Assembly (NCBI RefSeq): GCF_001693515.2
Contig: NZ_CP042968.1
Coordinates: 2,480,001 to 2,544,000, forward strand
From: Bradyrhizobium paxllaeri
GTDB lineage: Bacteria > Pseudomonadota > Alphaproteobacteria > Rhizobiales > Xanthobacteraceae
Length of the DNA: 64,000 bases
Reading direction: 5' to 3'
Shown here: positions 61,240-64,000 of the stretch, in pieces
Layout: every line of letters starts with the position of its first letter
Numbering within the stretch: the stretch's first letter is position 1
Made by a program: the position numbers and the translations under genes
The notes under the pieces: generated by a model
Seen by the model: the letters and a program-made list of their open reading frames with translations, nothing else
The model's database searches: none
What the model was told of the DNA's origin: nothing

Positions 61240-61553
61240 CGCAGCCGGCGGCGCCGCCGGGCCTGTGCGTCGCCCGTCGCACGCCGATCAATCGTCTGAA
61301 TTGGACTGATCGATCATCCGCAGATTGGACCTTCCGTTAGACCGCGCACACGCGCGCTGAGCGAGGTCAGCCGATTAGCCGGCAACCCCAGGCCCGCATC
61401 TGCCTGGCTGGCACGCACGCCTGCGACACGAGCGTCGACGTGACACCCACTGCGCATCACCTCGGTGGACCGCGCACCAGCACCTGTTGCTCTCCCATCA
61501 CCATTTAGGCGAGTTGGGCGAGCTCGTCGCGGGCAGCGCTTTCATGACACGCC
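61240..61553 (+). other. Intergenic region after the DUF1127 gene
   Basis: It holds the right copy of the 38-bp repeat (61300-61337). The remainder to the LysR pseudogene stop at 61554 contains no supported gene. Confidence 0.45.
61300..61337 (+). repeat. 38-bp repeat, right copy (twin ATTGGAC)
   Basis: ATTGGACTGAT, a variable spacer, then ATTGGACCTTCC, with heptamer starts 24 bp apart exactly as in the left copy at 60714. Confidence 0.75.
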
Positions 61554-62500
61554 CTAATAACTCGCCGCCATCAGCCCAAGACGCGGGTAGAGTCGGTCGA
61601 TGGCGGCTATGTCGGTGTGCATCTGCTCGATGATCCAGTCGCAGATCTCGCTGACGACCGGCCGGATCGATCGGTCGTGCGGGTGCACCAGTTCGCAAAG
61701 CCGCCGTGTCGTGCGAGCGTTTCCGAGGCCGGCACCAGCGCGCCGGTGAGCAGCCAGTGCGCCGCGACGGTAAGCCAGCCGAGCGCAATGCCCTGGCCGA
61801 GCAACGCTGCCTGCACCACCACCGCATAGTCGGAAAAACTCAGCGACTTGGCGGGCCCCGATCGTCTGGTGAGAAAGGTCGGATATTCCGCAGCCCAATC
61901 GCCCGGCGTATCGGCGAGGCGGATGATGGTGTTGGCCTCGATCGGCCCGTCCGCGCTATCAGCGTCGCGATAGGCGGGACTGCAGATCGGCAGCATGACT
62001 TCCTTCATGACCAGCGCGCCGTTCCGCTCGGGATCGTATCGATCGCGAAAGCGCATGCCGAGATCGACATTGTCGACCGGCCCGCGCAGCGGACCGGAAA
62101 TAAGCTGGAAGCGGAGATCGACGGTCGGAAACTGGCGCTGCAGCTTGTCGATGCGGGGCATCAGCCAGTGGGTGGTGAACGCCGAGGAGACCGAGAGCGT
62201 GACGGTTTCGGTGCCCTTGCGGCGGCGGTCGATCTCGATCAGGCCACCTTCGATGCTGCGGAACCCATCCGACACGTGACGATAGAGAATCTCACCTTCT
62301 TCCGTCAGGGCCGCGCGGCCATTGCTACGGTCGAACAGTCGAACGCCGAGATAATCCTCGAACTGTCCGAGCATTCGGCTTACCGCGGGCTGGGTGACGT
62401 TCAGTTCGGCCGCCGCTGCCGTGAAGCTGCCGTTGCGCGCTGCCGCGTCGAAGACGAACAGCGCGTGGCTCGAGGGTAGCTTCCGCCGGAGGTCGGGCAT
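61554..62500 (-). pseudogene. LysR-type regulator (GcvA-like), frameshifted
   Basis: The N-terminal about 260 residues read as a normal LTTR: LPSSHALFVFDAAARNGSFTAAAAELNVTQPAVSRMLGQFEDYLGVRLFDRSNGRAALTEEG, then an effector domain to WLLTGALVPASETL. After that the frame turns to improbable sequence (RTTDRSGRSSARSATGSSS). The adjacent frame gives a proper LTTR tail: TRRLCELVHPHDRSIRPVVSEICDWIIEQMHTDIAAIDRLYPRLGLMAASY, stop at 61554. A one-base loss around 61695-61725 would explain it. It could instead be a sequencing error. It is divergent from the ABC ATPase gene. Confidence 0.75.
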
Positions 62501-62662
62501 AACCTGATGTTATGCCGACGGTGAGAATTTGGCAATTGCCCCTCACGGCCAACTCTGGTTGGCTTGCGTGATAGCCCGCCAGCTCGGGCAAGATTGAAAA
62601 TCCGGCGCGGCGGGGACGGTCTCGGGAGCCACCCTGAAGTGCCCGGTCTATAAGACGAGATC

Positions 62663-63847
62663 ATGCCGGTTTCAACCGTCGCTTGCGTCACCGCAGGTGA
62701 CGTCGATGGCGCGCATCGGTGCACGCCCTCGGCAACGCAACGGGGTCGATCATTGGGCCAGGGCGGAGAGAGCGTCGATATCAAGGCTGCGAGCAAGAGC
62801 TATGGCGCGGTCCTGGCGCTGGATGACGTCACCCTGAACGTCGCGCCGCGCGAGTTCGTCTCCCTGCTCGGGCCGTCCGGATCCGGCAAGACCACGCTGC
62901 TCGGTATTCTCGGTGGCTTCGTTCAGCCTTCGTCCGGCTCGATCCATTTCGGCGGTCGCGACGTGACGTTCCTGCCGCCGCACAAGCGCGACGTCGGCGT
63001 GGTGTTCCAGAACTACGCGCTGTTTCCGCACATGAGCGTTGGCGAGAATGTCGCCTTTCCGCTGCGCGCCCGACGGATTCCAAAGGCGGATTGGGCCGCG
63101 CGGGTGCGCGCCGCGCTGGCCATGGTCGGGCTGTCGGGCTACGAGGCGCGCGGCATCGCCCAACTCTCCGGCGGCCAGCGACAGCGCGTGGCGCTCGCAC
63201 GCGCCATGATCTTCGAGCCGCGCCTGATCCTGATGGACGAGCCGCTGTCGGCGCTCGACAAGCAGTTGCGGGAAGCGATGCAGATCGAATTGCGCGAGCT
63301 GCACAGGCGGATCGGCGCCACCATCATCTATGTCACCCACGACCAGCGCGAGGCGCTGACAATGAGTGACCGCGTTGCGATCCTCAAGGACGGGCGGCTG
63401 GTCCAGATCGATCGCCCCGAGCGGCTGCACGATTATCCGGCGGACTCTTTCGTGGCGAGTTTCATCGGCGAGGCGAGCCTGCTGCCGGTCCGGCGCATCG
63501 ACGCCTCTAGCGTGGCGCTCGGATCGGCCGTGCTGAAAAGCGCGCGCGCAATTCCGGACGGCGAGGAGCTGATGCTCGCGGTGCACAGCGAGAAGCTCTT
63601 GATCGCGGATGGCGTGGCGGATTCCGCCCTCAACCGCCTTGCCGGCAAGGTCACCGACATCGTCTATCAGGGCGAAAGCCTTCGCGTATTCCTGCAACTG
63701 CCCGACGGCACCTGTCTGAGCCTGCGCCAGCCCAGCCATTACCAGGCCTCGCGCCTGTTACCTCCGATAGGCGGCGAACTCACCGTCACTCTCCATCCCG
63801 AAGACACCATCGTCGTGCCCAAGGCGCAGGAGAAAGCGCGACAATGA
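62663..63847 (+). CDS. ABC transporter ATP-binding protein, PotA-like (spermidine/putrescine or related import)
   Basis: A 394-residue ATPase. Walker [16 protein letters not shown]-loop [13 protein letters not shown], signature [15 protein letters not shown], Walker [13 protein letters not shown], and H-loop VTHDQ. A C-terminal TOBE domain follows ([45 protein letters not shown]). The start may be further in (TTG 62753, [11 protein letters not shown]). It overlaps a short ORF at 63844. No permease gene follows in the window; a HAD gene begins instead. Confidence 0.88.
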   Translation: MPVSTVACVTAGDVDGAHRCTPSATQRGRSLGQGGESVDIKAASKSYGAVLALDDVTLNVAPREFVSLLGPSGSGKTTLLGILGGFVQPSSGSIHFGGRDVTFLPPHKRDVGVVFQNYALFPHMSVGENVAFPLRARRIPKADWAARVRAALAMVGLSGYEARGIAQLSGGQRQRVALARAMIFEPRLILMDEPLSALDKQLREAMQIELRELHRRIGATIIYVTHDQREALTMSDRVAILKDGRLVQIDRPERLHDYPADSFVASFIGEASLLPVRRIDASSVALGSAVLKSARAIPDGEELMLAVHSEKLLIADGVADSALNRLAGKVTDIVYQGESLRVFLQLPDGTCLSLRQPSHYQASRLLPPIGGELTVTLHPEDTIVVPKAQEKARQ

Positions 63848-63900
63848 GTGCCGATCGTCAAACGCAAGTGCAACCACAGACCAACCAGAACAAGAGATGA
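63844..63900 (+). CDS. Very short ORF overlapping the ABC ATPase stop (18 aa), doubtful
   Basis: ATG at 63844 overlaps the ABC-ATPase stop (ATGA coupling) and reads [18 protein letters not shown] before TGA at 63898-63900. The coupling geometry is that of a real gene start. It looks like the beginning of a gene that was truncated, or a leader for the HAD gene that starts 2 nt later. Coding unproven. Confidence 0.25.
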   Translation: MSADRQTQVQPQTNQNKR

Positions 63901-63902
63901 AA

Positions 63903-64000
63903 ATGTCCTACGATAGCTTCAAGGTTCTCACTTTCGATGTCGTCGGCACCTTGATCGATTTCGAGGCCGGTGTGCTCGATGCCGTGCGCCGGATCTCCGG
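63903..64000 (+). CDS. HAD-superfamily hydrolase (haloacid dehalogenase-like), partial
   Basis: The frame MSYDSFKVLTFDVVGTLIDF then EAGVLDAVRRIS is the N-terminus of a type II haloacid dehalogenase: nucleophile Asp in FDVVGTL (where family members often have FDVYGTL). It runs off the right edge. AAGAG lies upstream of the ATG. Its position after an ABC ATPase with a LysR gene on the other side suggests a catabolic cluster. Confidence 0.8.
   Translation, partial: MSYDSFKVLTFDVVGTLIDFEAGVLDAVRRIS

Noticed and set aside
1..64000. tRNA, rRNA, IS elements, prophage or integrase genes
   Set aside because: None were recognised on either strand, and no transposase- or integrase-like frame is present. 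A tool-based scan would be needed to exclude small RNA genes.

Overview
The window reads as chromosomal DNA of a Bradyrhizobium-type alphaproteobacterium (Bradyrhizobium or a close Nitrobacteraceae relative). The evidence is GC-rich coding on both strands, a rhizobial-type porin, an isolated Flp pilin, Ku, the cytochrome c maturation order ccmI-ccmE-ccmF-ccmH (cycHJKL), and an FNR/FixK-type box. There are no tRNA, rRNA, CRISPR, prophage or transposase genes. Several small genes below 60 codons are present.

Layout: 0-6 kb holds a minus-strand four-GAF histidine kinase with the start of its response regulator, then a ThDP-enzyme plus glutamine-amidotransferase operon. 6-10 kb holds a porin, an Flp pilin, Ku and several small proteins. 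10-14 kb holds an OmpR-type two-component pair, with a repeat element inserted at their junction, and a conserved hypothetical. 14-20 kb looks like a metal-uptake unit: an MntR-type regulator, a ZnuD-like TonB-dependent receptor fused to a second outer-membrane barrel, and exbB-exbD-tonB. The receptor promoter and the exbB promoter share a motif resembling an MntR box. 20-24.5 kb is the cytochrome c maturation operon. 24.5-28 kb holds small membrane proteins, a DUF1993 protein and a TauE/SafE-LysR pair. 28-35 kb holds a DegP protease, an envelope-type two-component pair and glnE.

35-39.5 kb is a sulfatase cassette: formylglycine-generating enzyme, arylsulfatase and an exported HAD-like phosphatase. 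It lies between glnE and what looks like a displaced remnant of the glnE 3' end, marked by an 18-bp direct repeat, so I read it as an insertion. It also carries a relic of a second formylglycine-generating enzyme, a FixK/FNR box and a strong palindromic operator. 40.7-43 kb holds an ECF sigma/anti-sigma pair divergent from a DUF4394 exported protein, with matching candidate ECF promoters on both strands. 43-49 kb is a complete NAD-dependent molybdenum formate dehydrogenase operon (fdsG-fdsB-fdsA-fdhD-fdsD). 49-58 kb holds a methanethiol-methyltransferase-like protein, a winged-helix/TPR regulator, an HD-domain protein, an orphan substrate-binding protein beside a membrane adenylate cyclase, a LysR regulator and a cytochrome c. 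58-61.3 kb holds an O-methyltransferase, a MocR-type regulator and a DUF1127 gene flanked by repeated ATTGGAC sites. The window ends with a frameshifted LysR gene, an ABC-transporter ATPase and the start of a HAD dehalogenase.

The points most worth following are the MntR/TonB/dual-barrel unit with its shared operator, the sulfatase cassette at glnE, the bidirectional ECF promoter, and the MocR/DUF1127 repeats. All functional calls come from reading motifs and context; no database search was run.
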